A stretch of DNA of 64,000 nt, from assembly GCA_009667805.1 (NCBI GenBank), contig RXON01001484.1, positions 1 through 64,000 of the forward strand, given 5' to 3'. The stretch is from Leptobrachium leishanense (lineage: Eukaryota; Chordata; Amphibia; Anura; Megophryidae). Below are positions 1 to 9,930 of this stretch, one piece after another. The translations under genes were made by a program, and so were the position numbers. The notes beneath the pieces are model-generated. The model worked only from the letters and a program-made list of their open reading frames with translations, was not told the origin of the DNA and searched no databases. How positions within the stretch are numbered: position 1 is the first letter of the stretch; every line of letters starts with the position of its first letter.

Positions 1-1273
1 AAACGTAAAAACAGCTGCGGTCACGAACGGACGGATTTGTGTAAAACCGCCCGGTCACTAAGGGGTTAACAGATAAAAAAAAAAAAATTCAATATAGGAC
101 CAACCACATGGTCCACCCCTGCACTCTTCCACAATACGACAGAGGGGTTAATGTATGATGATACTGGATGGCCTGGCATTAAAGGCACAATACCTGGGTG
201 CACTGACGCCCATTAACAGATAAAAAACTTTTCAATATAGGACCACATGGTCCACCCCTGCACTCTTCCACAATACTACAGGGGGGTTACTGTATGATGA
301 TACTTGATGGCCTGGCATTAAAAGCACAATACCTGGGTGCACTGACGCCCATTACCAGATTAAAAACTTTTCAATATAGAACCACATGGTCCACCCCTGC
401 ACTCTTCCACCATACCACAGAGGGGTTATTGTATGATGATACTTGCTGGCCTGGCAGTCTTGCACCAAAGGCAGAATATCTGGGTGCACTGACGCCCATT
501 CCCAGATTCATATCTTTTTAATATAGGACCGCATGGTCCACCCCTGCACTCTTCCACAATACCACAGAGGGGTTACTGTATGATAGTACTTGCATGCCTG
601 GCACTAAAGGCACAATATCTGGGTGCACTGCCATTGACGCCTGTATCAGATTCATATCCTCAGATGGGTTACGGTGTGACGGCACTGTTGCCGACGCTAA
701 AAGCCCAATTTTAAAGGACCTATTGTTACTTTCATCCAAAGCCTGCATAAGTTTCACAATAATTTAGCCAAAAAAAACACTAAACTTTTTCTGCGCATCC
801 TAAAATGTCTTTTCATACAGGCTGCCGCCCCAAGCAGTTGTTTATGGATAGATTAAAGGAAAAGCATTTACCGTCATATGAAACGTCATTTTTTTGTTTT
901 TAAGTGTTTCTATACATCCTAGAAATCTGCCACTTCACGGGAAGGTTATGGGGACCTCCTAGGCACAATATTTGAAGGAATTTTTTGTTTTTATTTTTAA
1001 CCCTTTTTTCATGGAAAACTCACTGTCCCTTTAAAAACGTTTTTTTTAAAACTTTTTGTCCTTGTTTCCTGTCCCCCAGGGCACTACCTGGACCCCCATA
1101 CACCTTTTATGGCAAATATGTAGCATTTATGCCCTCTTGGAGGGCACTCTAAAAAAATGAATTTTCAGCCCCATTGACTTACATGGGGGTTCGGGTTCGG
1201 GTTCGGTCCCGAACAAATGGGAAGTTCGGGTTTGGGCTCAAACCGAACTCAGGGAGTGTTCGGCTCATCCCTA
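1..1273 (+). mobile_element. hAT transposon copy A, 3' non-coding end
   Basis: Non-coding 3' part of a hAT DNA transposon. It ends at 1273 with CGGCTCATCCCTA, the mirror of the TAGGGATGAGC terminus seen at the other end of this family (39294). The last 120 bases are rich in TTCGG repeats, as subterminal regions of this family are. The same sequence recurs at 19950-20833, 31009-31694 (inverted) and 48394-49433, where it lies just downstream of transposase sequence, which fixes its identity. The 5' end lies outside the window. It abuts a piece of the 5' end of the same family, so copy A was probably inserted into copy B. Confidence 0.8.
68..660 (+). repeat. Tandem repeat of about 138 bp in the hAT 3' region
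   Basis: Four consecutive units beginning near 107, 246, 384 and 532 share the core CATGGTCCACCCCTGCACTC; spacings are 139, 138 and 148 bp. Other copies of this transposon hold about two units (19956 and 20094; 48556 and 48696). Copy number therefore varies between insertions. Confidence 0.85.
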
Positions 1274-1761
1274 TTTGTGACCCCCAAAATACTTGCTGGC
1301 AGTGACAAGACACACATCACCTCAATTCCCAAATATTTGGTAGAAATGAGACCCCCCCAGACCCCCCCAGTAGCCTGGCAGACCGGCAGTAAGAACACAC
1401 TACAGCAATCTCTTATGAAATCTCCTCTCAAATGTGTGCAGAAGCGCTGCGTGGAAACCTTATATAGTGTGCTGTGGGATTTAGCTCTGTGAGCCCATGA
1501 TTGGGCAAAATTTGCCCAATCAGGACTCTGAGCCGTGATTGGCATAGTGTTGAACCTGTCTTGCACCAGACCTGTGGTCAGGTGCAAGCCTGTAGCCAAT
1601 TACGATCTTCAGGCCAGTGTAAAAGTGCACTGTGGGCCATTGTGGTGCATTGTTGTTGAACTTGCTCCGAACGCCCGGAAATGATCGGAGTTCGTGAGCA
1701 AAACGATCAGGCTAAGTTCGGTCCGAACTCCGAACCGTCCGAACCAAACAGCTCATCCCTA
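1274..1761 (-). mobile_element. hAT transposon copy B, 5' terminal piece
   Basis: Matches 38740-39294, the 5' end of the larger hAT copy, in the same orientation. Its outer edge at 1761 reads GCTCATCCCTA, i.e. TAGGGATGAGC on the minus strand. It contains the untranslated leader upstream of the transposase and no transposase sequence. On its left it is cut off by copy A; on its right it interrupts a DIRS-like reverse transcriptase, so it inserted into the DIRS element. Confidence 0.75.
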
Positions 1762-2402
1762 GTCATCAAAGCCCCTGGTCCTGCATCACAAACCAAACTA
1801 ACCGCAGAATCAAATGACACGTATGACACTGAGGCCAACTCCTCACCAATATCATCATTCACCGATTCCCCCCGTGGAAAGGATAAATGATGAATAAAAC
1901 GAAATTCTCCTGCCTTCTGCTTCGGCACAACCCCCAAAGGGGGTATCCTCAAATCCCGCACCGGAGGAGACGAGAATGGACCAGCCATCCTACCAACCCC
2001 AATTTCATTAAACACCTTCTCCCGAACTACCTCCGGATACACTCTAGCCGACTTCAAATTTCTTAGCTTGCCATCCCCAGGCCTTACCACAAATGGAATC
2101 CGAAACCCTACACCAAAACCATTATGTAAAAACTCTGCATCTCTAGGTCTACCGTAAAGCCTTAGCCACGGTAACATCGTGTCGAGTTTCACTGGGGAAG
2201 CTCCCCTCTCCAGACCCTCCAAAAAAGGCAGACCTCCTTGTCTTGCCCTCTTAAAACATCTGGACAATGAATGCAATCCTCCACCATTTGAACATTCGTG
2301 CTTGTATCTACACCCTGTACCAAACTTGCACTGACCCTCGTTAAACTGCCAGCACGATCCCTTTTTAACACCAGCCGGTGGGAAACTGACTCCTTCCCCC
2401 AC
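1762..2402 (-). pseudogene. DIRS-like CCCH finger plus reverse transcriptase N-terminus
   Basis: The open frame starts near 2402. Residues about 17-35 form a C-x7-C-x5-C-x3-H finger (CWQFNEGQCKFGTGCRYKH), typical for the end of DIRS Gag. After about residue 75 comes the RT start: TMLPWLRLYGRPRDAEFL, then PPLGVVPKQKAGEFRFIHHL and SFPRGESVND, which match the RT fingers of DIRS-like elements. The frame is interrupted after SLVCDAGPGALMT, where hAT copy B begins; the catalytic YxDD would lie beyond that point and is absent. Truncated and non-functional. Confidence 0.7.
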
Positions 2403-2403
2403 C

Positions 2404-3952
2404 GGCTCCCCCTGGAAAGGGCAACACCTTTTGTGCCCCCATCAAACGCAACCACAGCATAATGTCCAATTGATCCCACCCCATGCCTGGGTGAGCCGCC
2501 AAACGTTGCCTAAACTGCTCATCGTATTTCCACCATGCCCAACCACCATAAGTTCGATAAGCCTCCCAAATCCCATCCACATAACAAAAAGACCCGAACA
2601 ATGCTGTCGGCTCTTTTCCCCCACCACACTTGCCAAAATACAGAAATCCCGGAGCAAATTCCCGAATGACTTAGGAATCCTACAAAACCTCTTCTTCCTT
2701 TCCTCCTCTTCCTTTAAACCGTCCTTAGATGAATCATCTTTTACCCCAGGCAACTCATCCAACGGAAGCAGGGAAAAAAGTTCCACATATTCCCCCCGCC
2801 ATATGCCTTCTTTAACCTACTGCTTCATATGAAAACCCAAAGGCCCAGAAAATGACACGTATGCATTCCTCCTTGCCACATCCACCACTCCTGTGGACTC
2901 ACCGAGTGAACCCACATTGCCACTTGGCCCATTTGAAGCCATGACTTCACCACCAAGAGCTCCACTGGCTCTCACAACTGCCCACTTGCCCCTTTTCCAA
3001 GCTTGAGCCAAATCCACACCCTGGTTCACACCCCTTGGTGAACCCGACCAAGCCTCAAAGGCCCTCTGTAAAAAAGACATGAAAGAACCAACATCACCAC
3101 CATTTCCATTACCTGTCACAACACGGGGTCCGCCCGAACTTCCTGGAACCTCCATCGCCACCGACTCCAAACCTCCTGCACCACCTCCAACAACTCCAGC
3201 AGCCTGGAAACCACCCACCGGCTGTGGACTCCTCTCCCAAACCATTGGAACTGTGGACGAAAAATCAATAGTGCGATGAGCCCCAGAACCCGAAGTACCA
3301 AAATCAACAACTCGCTCCCTCACATCAACATCCAGAGCCCCATCATCTCCACCAACTGAACACCAATTTACTCAAGCTCTTGGGTGCCCTCATCCCGCAC
3401 ACCAACACCCAGTGTCATACCACCGTCCACATCCCCATCCACCAACTGTCTTACCGCCGAAACATCAGTCCCTGAGACAGCCCTTGCTCCTCCTCTGGGA
3501 CCCCTGGCGGAACACCGACCTCTTCTTCTCCCCAAGGAACTCCTCGAACTCCGCACTCCTTCTCTCCTGGTAGAGCTCACCACACCACCCCTCCGACCGC
3601 AAGGATTCTTAGCCCCCGAAGCTGGCCTCAAGCTCCTACTTTCCTCACGCCTGGAAGCGCTCACGCTAGCCTCATTTCCAACTGCGTCACCACCAGCCAA
3701 CATCCATTGGACCAACCGATCACGACCTCTCACAGCCTCCAACCTCAATCTCTCAGCAGCCAATACATCACTGGATTCGCCTCCCGGATTAAACCGCACT
3801 GGAGGCCTCGAAATCCTGGCAGGCCGAGAACCCCCATCCGCCGCCAACACCTCCGACAGGCTTCTTCTGGCCCACTCCACACCACGGTGCCGAGCCGCCT
3901 CCCGCACTTCCTCCAGTAGCGACTCCAGCTCACCACCTTCCGCCATTTCCAA
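2404..3952 (-). pseudogene. DIRS-like Gag (ORF1) remnant
   Basis: Three or four overlapping frames together resemble a DIRS ORF1. The N-terminal part (3952-3368, starting MEMAEGGELESLLEEVREAA) is Arg/Ser-rich. The middle (3323-2817) is Gly-rich. The C-terminal part (2786-2365) holds conserved-looking stretches such as EAYRTYGGWAWWKYDEQF and LDIMLWLRLMGAQK. Frame changes near 3350, 2800 and 2600 break the gene. It lies directly upstream of the CCCH finger and RT region, the usual DIRS order. Its role would be particle formation and RNA binding. Assignment is by pattern memory only; the N-terminal third has no feature I recognise. Confidence 0.6.
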
Positions 3953-4180
3953 AACAATATTTTAAGGCAAAAAGTTGAAAAAAACACTGCTTCTCTGACG
4001 CAGCATAGATTTTCACCGCTCTACCTCAGGAGAAAAAGGCGCACAGTGCCTCTCCACACGCGCCTTAAGAACCCTCCTGTCGACTCCTCCCACACCGCTC
4101 CCGCTCAATCTCCTCACGCGCTGCAAAACCTTCTAGAAAAATCCTCCCTGCGTCCTGGCATCAGAGGCAACTAAAGGGCC

Positions 4181-4559
4181 TTACACCCTAGGTGCTTCAG
4201 GCCTTATTTATTTATAGATATTTTTTATTATACTTTTGGTATACATTATTTCATGGTTGTGCCCTATTGATTTATTGTGGTTTAGTAACACATTTATAGG
4301 ACCTTGGTGAGTCCTTTTTGCAGATGAGCACCTTTTTGTGATTATTTTATAAAAAACAGTGGGCAGAAGAACTACTTTATTTCAAGAGACAGATAGGGAC
4401 ACCTCACACTGGAGCGATCACAAGCAAGTGACCACCAGACCTGCAATGATTGACTCATGACTCATGACTCATGATGGATAGCCAGAGGAAAAATAACAAG
4501 GCCTCTGCTGCCTAATTATCCTCTTAAGGACCAATGATAGAACTGTTCAGTCATAAATG
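4181..4559. other. AT-rich spacer without recognisable gene
   Basis: Stretch between the DIRS leader and the next LTR. It is AT-rich up to about 4350, then holds TGACTCATGA repeated three times near 4450-4475. I find no reading frame, terminal repeat or known element in it. Confidence 0.5.
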
Positions 4560-4999
4560 TGTAGCGCTGTGTTTAAACTGTCTTTCTAAATTGAAACAAT
4601 ATTGCCACTAGAGGGAGCCAGAGCATAATATGTGTGAAAGACTATGCTGGACTTAAATTTAAGAGCCCCAATGTTGACTAGTTGAAGATATTTTTGTTCA
4701 TCCACTGGCCAGTGAATTTAGTACCCGGGTACCCTAGGGAATAGTTTAACGAGTATCTTATATGACCAAAAGGACTGAGGGCCTTATCAACTGTTATCTG
4801 CCATTTTATGCAGTTACGCTACGTATTACAGTCTGATTTATTTCATGCTTACAGTATAGGTGTACTTATTGCTTTTTATTACTTCAGTAAAACATAACTT
4901 CGAAAAATCCATAACCGTGTGCTGGTGTACAGTGAATTGTTAGTGTGGTGAGATTAATCCTGGGTTTATTCAGCAGCTCCTCCGGCGGTGAGTGCTACA
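4560..4999 (+). repeat. 5' LTR of the PNMA-Gag Gypsy element
   Basis: The 440-bp LTR starts TGTAGCGC and ends GTGCTACA, so its ends TGTAGC and GCTACA are inverted copies. The 3' edge is fixed by the primer site two bases later. A related LTR occurs on the minus strand at 63283-63651, sharing for example the GACTAGT plus ACTGGCCAGTGAAT segment and the end TTTATTCAG...CTCCTCCGG. The 5' edge relies on the TG start and was not confirmed by a second LTR here. Confidence 0.75.
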
Positions 5000-5001
5000 T
5001 G

Positions 5002-5019
5002 TGGGGGCTCGTCCGGGAT
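5002..5019 (+). promoter_or_regulatory. Primer-binding site, tRNA-Pro type
   Basis: TGGGGGCTCGTCCGGGAT lies two bases after the LTR end. This 18-mer is the well-known primer site complementary to the 3' end of tRNA-Pro, as used by many gammaretroviruses. It would prime minus-strand DNA synthesis. Confidence 0.9.
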
Positions 5020-5055
5020 TTCTGTCTCAGAGTACACCGCAATTAACGGGTTAAT

Positions 5056-5850
5056 ATGGATCCAGACACAGCAGCAGAGTGGTGTAAGGAACAAAAGGGC
5101 CAACTAGGGTTAAGTGTAGTCATGGACATTCCTGCAGACCCCTGGGTAGAAGACCAGATTTGCCGGGCCATAGCCGCGCTAGCACCTGATCATCTGGGGT
5201 TAATAATTGACATTAAAGCGAACCCAGAGACTTCTCACACCTATGTTCTTTTTGAGTGGAGGAAGGGTGTTCCGGTGTGTTTTCAGGGCGCGAGTATGCA
5301 ACTCGACGACGATGTGGAAGTTCGTTTGATCCAGCCAAGTAAGCCACGTGACAATCCAGAGAACGTTCCTTTGTCAAGCCCACTGGCCACGATCGGGCCA
5401 GAGTTCATTTCTGCCATTGGAGACCTTGTATCTAAATGTCAGAGGGCAAACACCAACTTCGGATACCGAAGGTTAAGGAATTTATCAGAAAAGCGCCAAC
5501 ACCGGCAGGAGAAGAAACCTTCAAGGAATGGGTGGAACAGGCGATGCAGGCTCTAGATGAGTGGGACGTCCCTGAAGTGCAGAAGAAACAGAATTACTGC
5601 GAGCTTGAAAGGGCCCGCCTCAGAAGCCGTCAGTAATCTGAAACTGAGTAAGCAAGACTGTACTGCCTTAGATTACCTAAACATATTGCAGGAAGTCTTC
5701 GGGCAGACGGAAAAGGCTGCTGAGCTCCTGTATCAGTAGGAACACACCTATCAGCAGAAAGGGGAAAGGATGACAAATTACATGAGGCGTCTAGATAAAA
5801 TATTGCACCAAATACTTTTGAAGAAAGGGGCAGACCCTACTGCAGTAGAC
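5056..5850 (+). pseudogene. PNMA-like Gag, N-terminal domain and capsid
   Basis: Starts at ATG 5056, 37 bases after the primer site. Residues 1-100 (AAEWCKEQKGQLGLSVVMDI, later TYVLFEWRKGVPVCF) resemble the N-terminal RNA-recognition-like domain of PNMA proteins. After a frame change near 5440-5480 the capsid follows: PTPAGEETFKEWVEQAMQAL, then WDVPEVQKKQNY, then KGPASEAVSNLKLS in a third frame after 5590, and DYLNILQEVFG. A stop at 5737 (LLYQ stop) is followed by YQQKGERMTNYMRRLDKIL in frame. This order is that of the PNMA two-lobed capsid. The MITE at 5851 then interrupts it. At least two frameshifts and one stop make it non-functional. Confidence 0.8.
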
Positions 5851-5999
5851 TAGACATGTGCACAGCACAAAATTTCGTTTTGAACTAATGGATTAGTCAG
5901 TAAAATGCAATTTATTTAGTTGCTAAAGAAATTCGTTTTCAGTTCTTTAGTATGAAAACTAATTTGATTCATCCAAAAACCAGTGGATACAATTACTAT

Positions 6000-6425
6000 T
6001 GTAGTGGCTCCTCAGAGGGCTGAGATCGCTGCTTGTTACAGTATCTCTCACTCTCAGCACAATGTGGGCCAGATTACATAGTTGATGCTAACTTAACCAG
6101 AGCTGTGGTAAACTTACCAGAGCCATTATAGCCTATGGAGGTTTTCAGTTTACAACAGCTCTGGTTAAGTTAGCACCAACATTGTAATACTGCCCCATGT
6201 CAGGCAAAGCTGTTACAGTAACTGACTCATGCTCATCACAGTGCTCAGAGTTTCAGTAAAACTAGTAAATAATATTTTTATATATAAGAGGTTAAAACAA
6301 TATTATTCCCTTGATTTACTGAAACTCTGTGCGCTGTTACAGTCAGTTACTGTAACAGCTGAGCCTGATACATTGTACTGAGAGATAATATAACAAGCAG
6401 CCGATCTCAGCGCTCACAGCCACTG
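6000..6425. repeat. Large inverted repeat with a small foldback element in one arm
   Basis: Outer arms 6000-6062 and 6369-6425 pair (GCTGAGATCGCTGCTTGTTA with AACAAGCAGCCGATCTCAGC), as do inner arms 6200-6260 and 6314-6369 (GAGTTTCAGTAAA with TTTACTGAAACTC). The left arm is interrupted at about 6066-6195 by a separate foldback (GATGCTAACTTAACCAGAGC against GCTCTGGTTAAGTTAGCACC) that looks like an inserted mini-MITE. Confidence 0.7.
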
Positions 6426-6439
6426 GATTTAAAGGGCTA

Positions 6440-6735
6440 AAAAAAGGCTCCTCTCTGTATAATTTTTAGAACATCCTCCTGAATTAATTTATACACATCT
6501 CTGTATAATGTGTACAACATCCACCTGCATTAATTACTACCCCTCTCTGTATAATGTATAGAACATCCTCCTAAATTAATTAATGTCCCTCTCTGTATAG
6601 AACATCCTCCTCAATTTATACCTTTCTCTGTATAATGTATATAACATCCTCCTGCATTAATACCCCTCTCTGTATAATGTATAAAACATCCTCCTGCATT
6701 AATTAATGCCCCTCTCTTAATAGAACATCCTACTG
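6440..6735 (+). repeat. Tandem repeat inside the MITE
   Basis: About five or six imperfect units of 55-65 bp built from CCTCTCTGTATAATGTATA and GAACATCCTCCTGCATTAAT, with small deletions between units. No coding potential. Confidence 0.75.
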
Positions 6736-6971
6736 CATTGGCATGGAGGGTGCAGAACATCGGATGATGCGCTCTTCATTGCTGGTCTTCTTCACTCAAA
6801 GTAATATCACAAAAAGGACTGAAACTAAAATGTAGTGCATTTTATTTTAGTTTCTTTCGTTTTTTGTACTGAGCAGTTTCGTATCTCTTGAGTCATACGA
6901 AAACTAAATTATCCCAAAATTCGGACAAAATTGTTTTAGTACTAAAACGAATGCACATGTCTAAAGTACAC

Positions 6972-7590
6972 CAAATCAGAATCCGGCAGATATTGAGGGG
7001 TGCTCAACCTTTAGACCCTGTGATGTTGCAGCTGAAAACTTGAGTAGGCAACAGAGAGCTGAAGTACCTAGAGTTGATTCGAGCTGTTCGGGAAGAAGAG
7101 GCTCTTCTAGAAGAGAAGTTCTGAAGAAGGGGAGAAAAGGCTTATGCCCAACCTGTGAGACATAAAGAATGTTCGCCTGGTGAGGACGATTCGCTAGATG
7201 CCTATGGGTCCGAAATCGACAGACAAGAGCAGTTTACTGTTCTCGTGCAATCAGAGGATACTGCCAAAGAGTCAACTATTCAGGCTTATGGTGAGATACA
7301 AAAGACTGTCAAGAAAGTACAAGAAGCTCAAGCTGAATTGGAACAGGCACATACGGATCTGTCCCAAGTAATTTTGAAGGTGGCAGAGACACAGACTGAT
7401 ATACAAGAGTTTCAGGCAGACATGCGGACGACAGGAATTGCTGTGGCCTCTGGCAGGGGGCCTTCAAATGAGTCACTTGGAGAAAATGTGCTTCCGTCTT
7501 CGAAGAAAAGATGCTTTGGCTGTGGAGAAATGGGTCATTTCAGTGCCCAAAAAGAAGGCCTGAGAGAAAAACAGTTGAAGAGCTCTTAAA
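6972..7590 (+). pseudogene. PNMA-like Gag, C-terminal part with degenerate zinc knuckle
   Basis: Resumes the capsid C-lobe directly after the MITE: frame residues resemble RIRQILRGAQPLDPVMLQLK and then ELIRAVREEEALLEE, matching the PNMA C-lobe. From 7155 an open frame of 144 codons follows, with a Gln/Glu-rich helix (KKVQEAQAELEQAHTDLSQV) that could form a coiled coil, then a knuckle CFGCGEMGHFSAQ. The C-x2-C-x4-H pattern is present, but the last cysteine position is Gln, so the knuckle is broken. The frame ends at 7589. Confidence 0.7.
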
Positions 7591-7730
7591 GGCCTTGGAG
7601 GAACTGTTGTCTACCTCGCAGGCAGGAAATTACAGAGGGCCCTGGTGAGGGAGCAAACTAGGTGCCCAACTGTTGAAAACCGCTCCAATCTCCAAGTTCG
7701 GAATGAAAGACCGGGAGGGCCCAGACCCGC

Positions 7731-8561
7731 ATGAAAGCTTGGCTTGTCAGGATTAAAAGATCCACCCCCTTGGTGTCAGGTCCTATGTCGCGGGAAAACA
7801 ATGCACACCCACAATCCTCACGACTCAGAAAGAAGGTTAGAGTACAACGAACTGGGTCCACACCTCCTACTACTACGAGAAAGTTCCCTGATCAGTTGAT
7901 AGGTCCTTCGCCCATCATTCCAATCCAAGTGGAAGGGGTCTACACCAAGGCCCTGTTAGACTCGGGTGCTCAAGTAATGTTGATGTATCGAGATTTCTAT
8001 GAGAAGCATTTGAAGCATATACCCCTAAAGAAGTTAAATGACCTTGAAATTTGTGATATTGGAACTGAGAGGCTTCCCTATGATGGATATCTACAGGTGA
8101 AGCTGGAGTTTTCCTCAGAGGTCGTCGGACAGTCGGGAGACTGTGACGCATTGGCCATTGTGTGTCCTCGTCCTTTGGGAGCCAACCGAAGTTCTTTGAG
8201 AGTGGGGACGAACACTGACCTGGTGAGACGTCTTCTAACCCCAATAGTAATGAAAGAAGGTTCTACCGAAGTGCATCCAATGTTACGTTCGGTCTATCAA
8301 AGAATGGTCGAAGAGCAGAGGGCACCTGCCGAAGTGGGACGTTTGTGGAGATTGGGAGGAACAGAGAAGATTCTGCAATCAGGAGAAGTGACTAGTTTCT
8401 GGGCTTCAGTCAAATTGAATGGGTCACAACCGGGCCCCTATGTGGTTCTGGAAACTGATCCCAGTAATGGGAGTGAATCCAGAGTAGAAGTAATCCCTGA
8501 AATAATCTCCACACGAGCTTTAAAACGGACACGTGGAAGAGTTTCCGTCAGTGTATGGTAA
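7731..8561 (+). pseudogene. Gypsy aspartic protease region
   Basis: Open frame of 276 codons. The retropepsin motif ALLDSGAQVMLM (about residues 76-87) supplies the catalytic DSG. Upstream PIIPIQVEGVYTK and downstream YDGYLQVKLEF are typical flanks. The rest links PR to RT. It overlaps the next frame by 29 bases, which may be an old frameshift rather than a natural overlap. The protease would cleave the polyprotein during particle maturation. Start choice is uncertain because the original frame was probably continuous with Gag or Pol. Confidence 0.7.
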
Positions 8562-9930
8562 TGTGTCTGACTCTCCAGTAATCCTGATAGTAAGGATGCC
8601 CATCGGACAAGTGGCCTCTGTTACGCCTCGCTCCCCTACTGAATTTGGGGGGGGGGTGAATAAAGAGATTTCGGCTGAACGGTTCTATCCTAAAGACGCT
8701 CCTATCTCGTTTGAATGGAAGAAGCGACTTCAGTCCCAGATCCTAAAGTGGAAAGATTTGTTCTCCAAGGATGAGTTTTACGTGGGATGTGCTAAGAGTA
8801 CTGAACATTGCATTCAGCTTCGATGACAAGCCTTTCCGAGATAGGTCAAGACGGGTTCCATTGGGAGACTTGGATGATCTACGAGAACAGTTGGCTGAAC
8901 TACAGTGAACTAAAGTAATTCAAAAATCTAGGAGCCCCTATGCTTCTCCCATTGTGGTGGTTTACAAGAAAAATGATTCTATTCAAGTGTGTATAGACTA
9001 TTGCACACTAAATCAAAGGACTATTCCTGACCAGTATGCTACTTCTCGAATAGAAGATGCCCTACAGTGTTTGTCTGGAGCAAAGTGGTTTAGTGTGTTA
9101 GACTTGCAAAGTGGAGACCACCAGATACCAATGCATCCCGAAGACAAAGAGAAGACTGCTTTCATTTGTCCACTGGGATTCTTCGAGTTCAATAGAATGC
9201 CTCAAGGTCTCACGGGAGCTACCTCCACGTTCCAACGGTTAATGGAGAAGGCGGTTGGAGACATGAACCTGATTGAAGTACTAGTGTTACAATGTCAGAG
9301 CGCCACAAACATGGCTCGGTGGGAGACCCAATTTACCAACCGTCTCCACGAGGTTTCTATCGAATGGGGACGCCACCAGCCCCCTAGATCAGCTGAACAA
9401 AAGAACAAGATAGACCTCCAGTGGATAAGAAGTGTCAAACGGTTTATTAAGGGAACAGCACCCCTTGGAAAAATCAGTGACGTTTCGACCTTGTGGTCTT
9501 AATCATACATTGATGTATGATTAAGACCGCAAGTTCGAAACGTCACTGATTTTTCCAAGGGGTGCTGTTCCTCAATAAACCGATTGGCACTTCTTATCCA
9601 CTGGAGGTCTATCTTGTTCTTTTGTTCAGCTGAAGTACTAGTGTATCTGGATGACTTAATCGTTTCTCGAAGAACCTTGGAAGAGCATGAGGAGCGGTTG
9701 GAGAAGGTCTTGAAGCGGCTCCATGAAGAGGGGTTGAAACTGTCCTTAGTCACGTATCTGGGACACGTTGTCTCAGCTGTAGGCATCTTGACGGATCCTC
9801 GGAAGTTGGAAGCTGTGGCTTTCTGGCCTAGACCTCGGAAGTTGGAAGCTGTGGCTTCCTGGCCTAGACCTCGGAATGTTACCGAACTTTGATCCTTCCT
9901 GGGATTCTGCTCGTACTATAGAAGATTCGT
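8533..9930 (+). pseudogene. Gypsy reverse transcriptase, split by an insertion
   Basis: RT fingers and palm: VVYKKNDSIQVCIDYCTLNQ, VLDLQSGDHQIPM, FICPLGFFEFNRMPQGLTGA. At 9287 the reading is interrupted by a 343-bp insertion. It resumes at 9631 with the catalytic YLDD (VYLDDLIVSRRTLEEHEERL). The thumb carries a 36-bp direct duplication (9797-9832 and 9833-9868) adding 12 codons (RKLEAVAFWPRP type), and a stop occurs at about 9890 before SFLGFCSYYRRFVGG. A further stop lies at about 8824. It would copy the element RNA into DNA; here it is dead. Confidence 0.8.
9288..9630. mobile_element. Penelope-derived inverted-repeat insertion in the RT
   Basis: The insertion is bounded by a perfect 14-bp target duplication TGAAGTACTAGTGT (9274-9287 and 9631-9644). 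Its right 240 bp (9391-9630) form a near-perfect palindrome centred at 9510/9511. Each arm contains AAGACC, a short loop, then a GTTC or GGTC followed by GAAACGTCAC, which resembles the 3' half of a hammerhead ribozyme core as found in Penelope terminal repeats. Its left 103 bp match nothing I know. Assignment to Penelope is inference. Confidence 0.6.

Larger units (their letters stand above)
1762..4180 (-). mobile_element. DIRS-like tyrosine-recombinase retroelement, truncated
   Basis: Minus-strand remains of a DIRS-like element: a Gag-like region, a CCCH finger and the start of reverse transcriptase. DIRS elements use a tyrosine recombinase instead of an integrase, but the RT remainder, RNase H, methylase and recombinase are missing because hAT copy B cuts the element at 1761. 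The stretch 3953-4180 would be its leader; it is GC-rich and has no open frame. No inverted terminal repeat is recognisable. The family assignment rests on protein similarity recalled from amphibian and other metazoan DIRS elements. Confidence 0.7.
5851..6963. mobile_element. Non-autonomous hAT-like MITE
   Basis: Flanked by inverted ends TAGACATGTGCA (5851) and TGCACATGTCTA (ending 6963). The 8-base flanks CAGTAGAC and AAGTACAC differ at two positions and look like a decayed target duplication, fitting hAT. It has no transposase. Inside lie a large inverted repeat and a tandem repeat, described separately. It splits the PNMA-like capsid. A related end, GTGCACAAGTCTA, occurs at 51042-51054. 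Confidence 0.75.
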
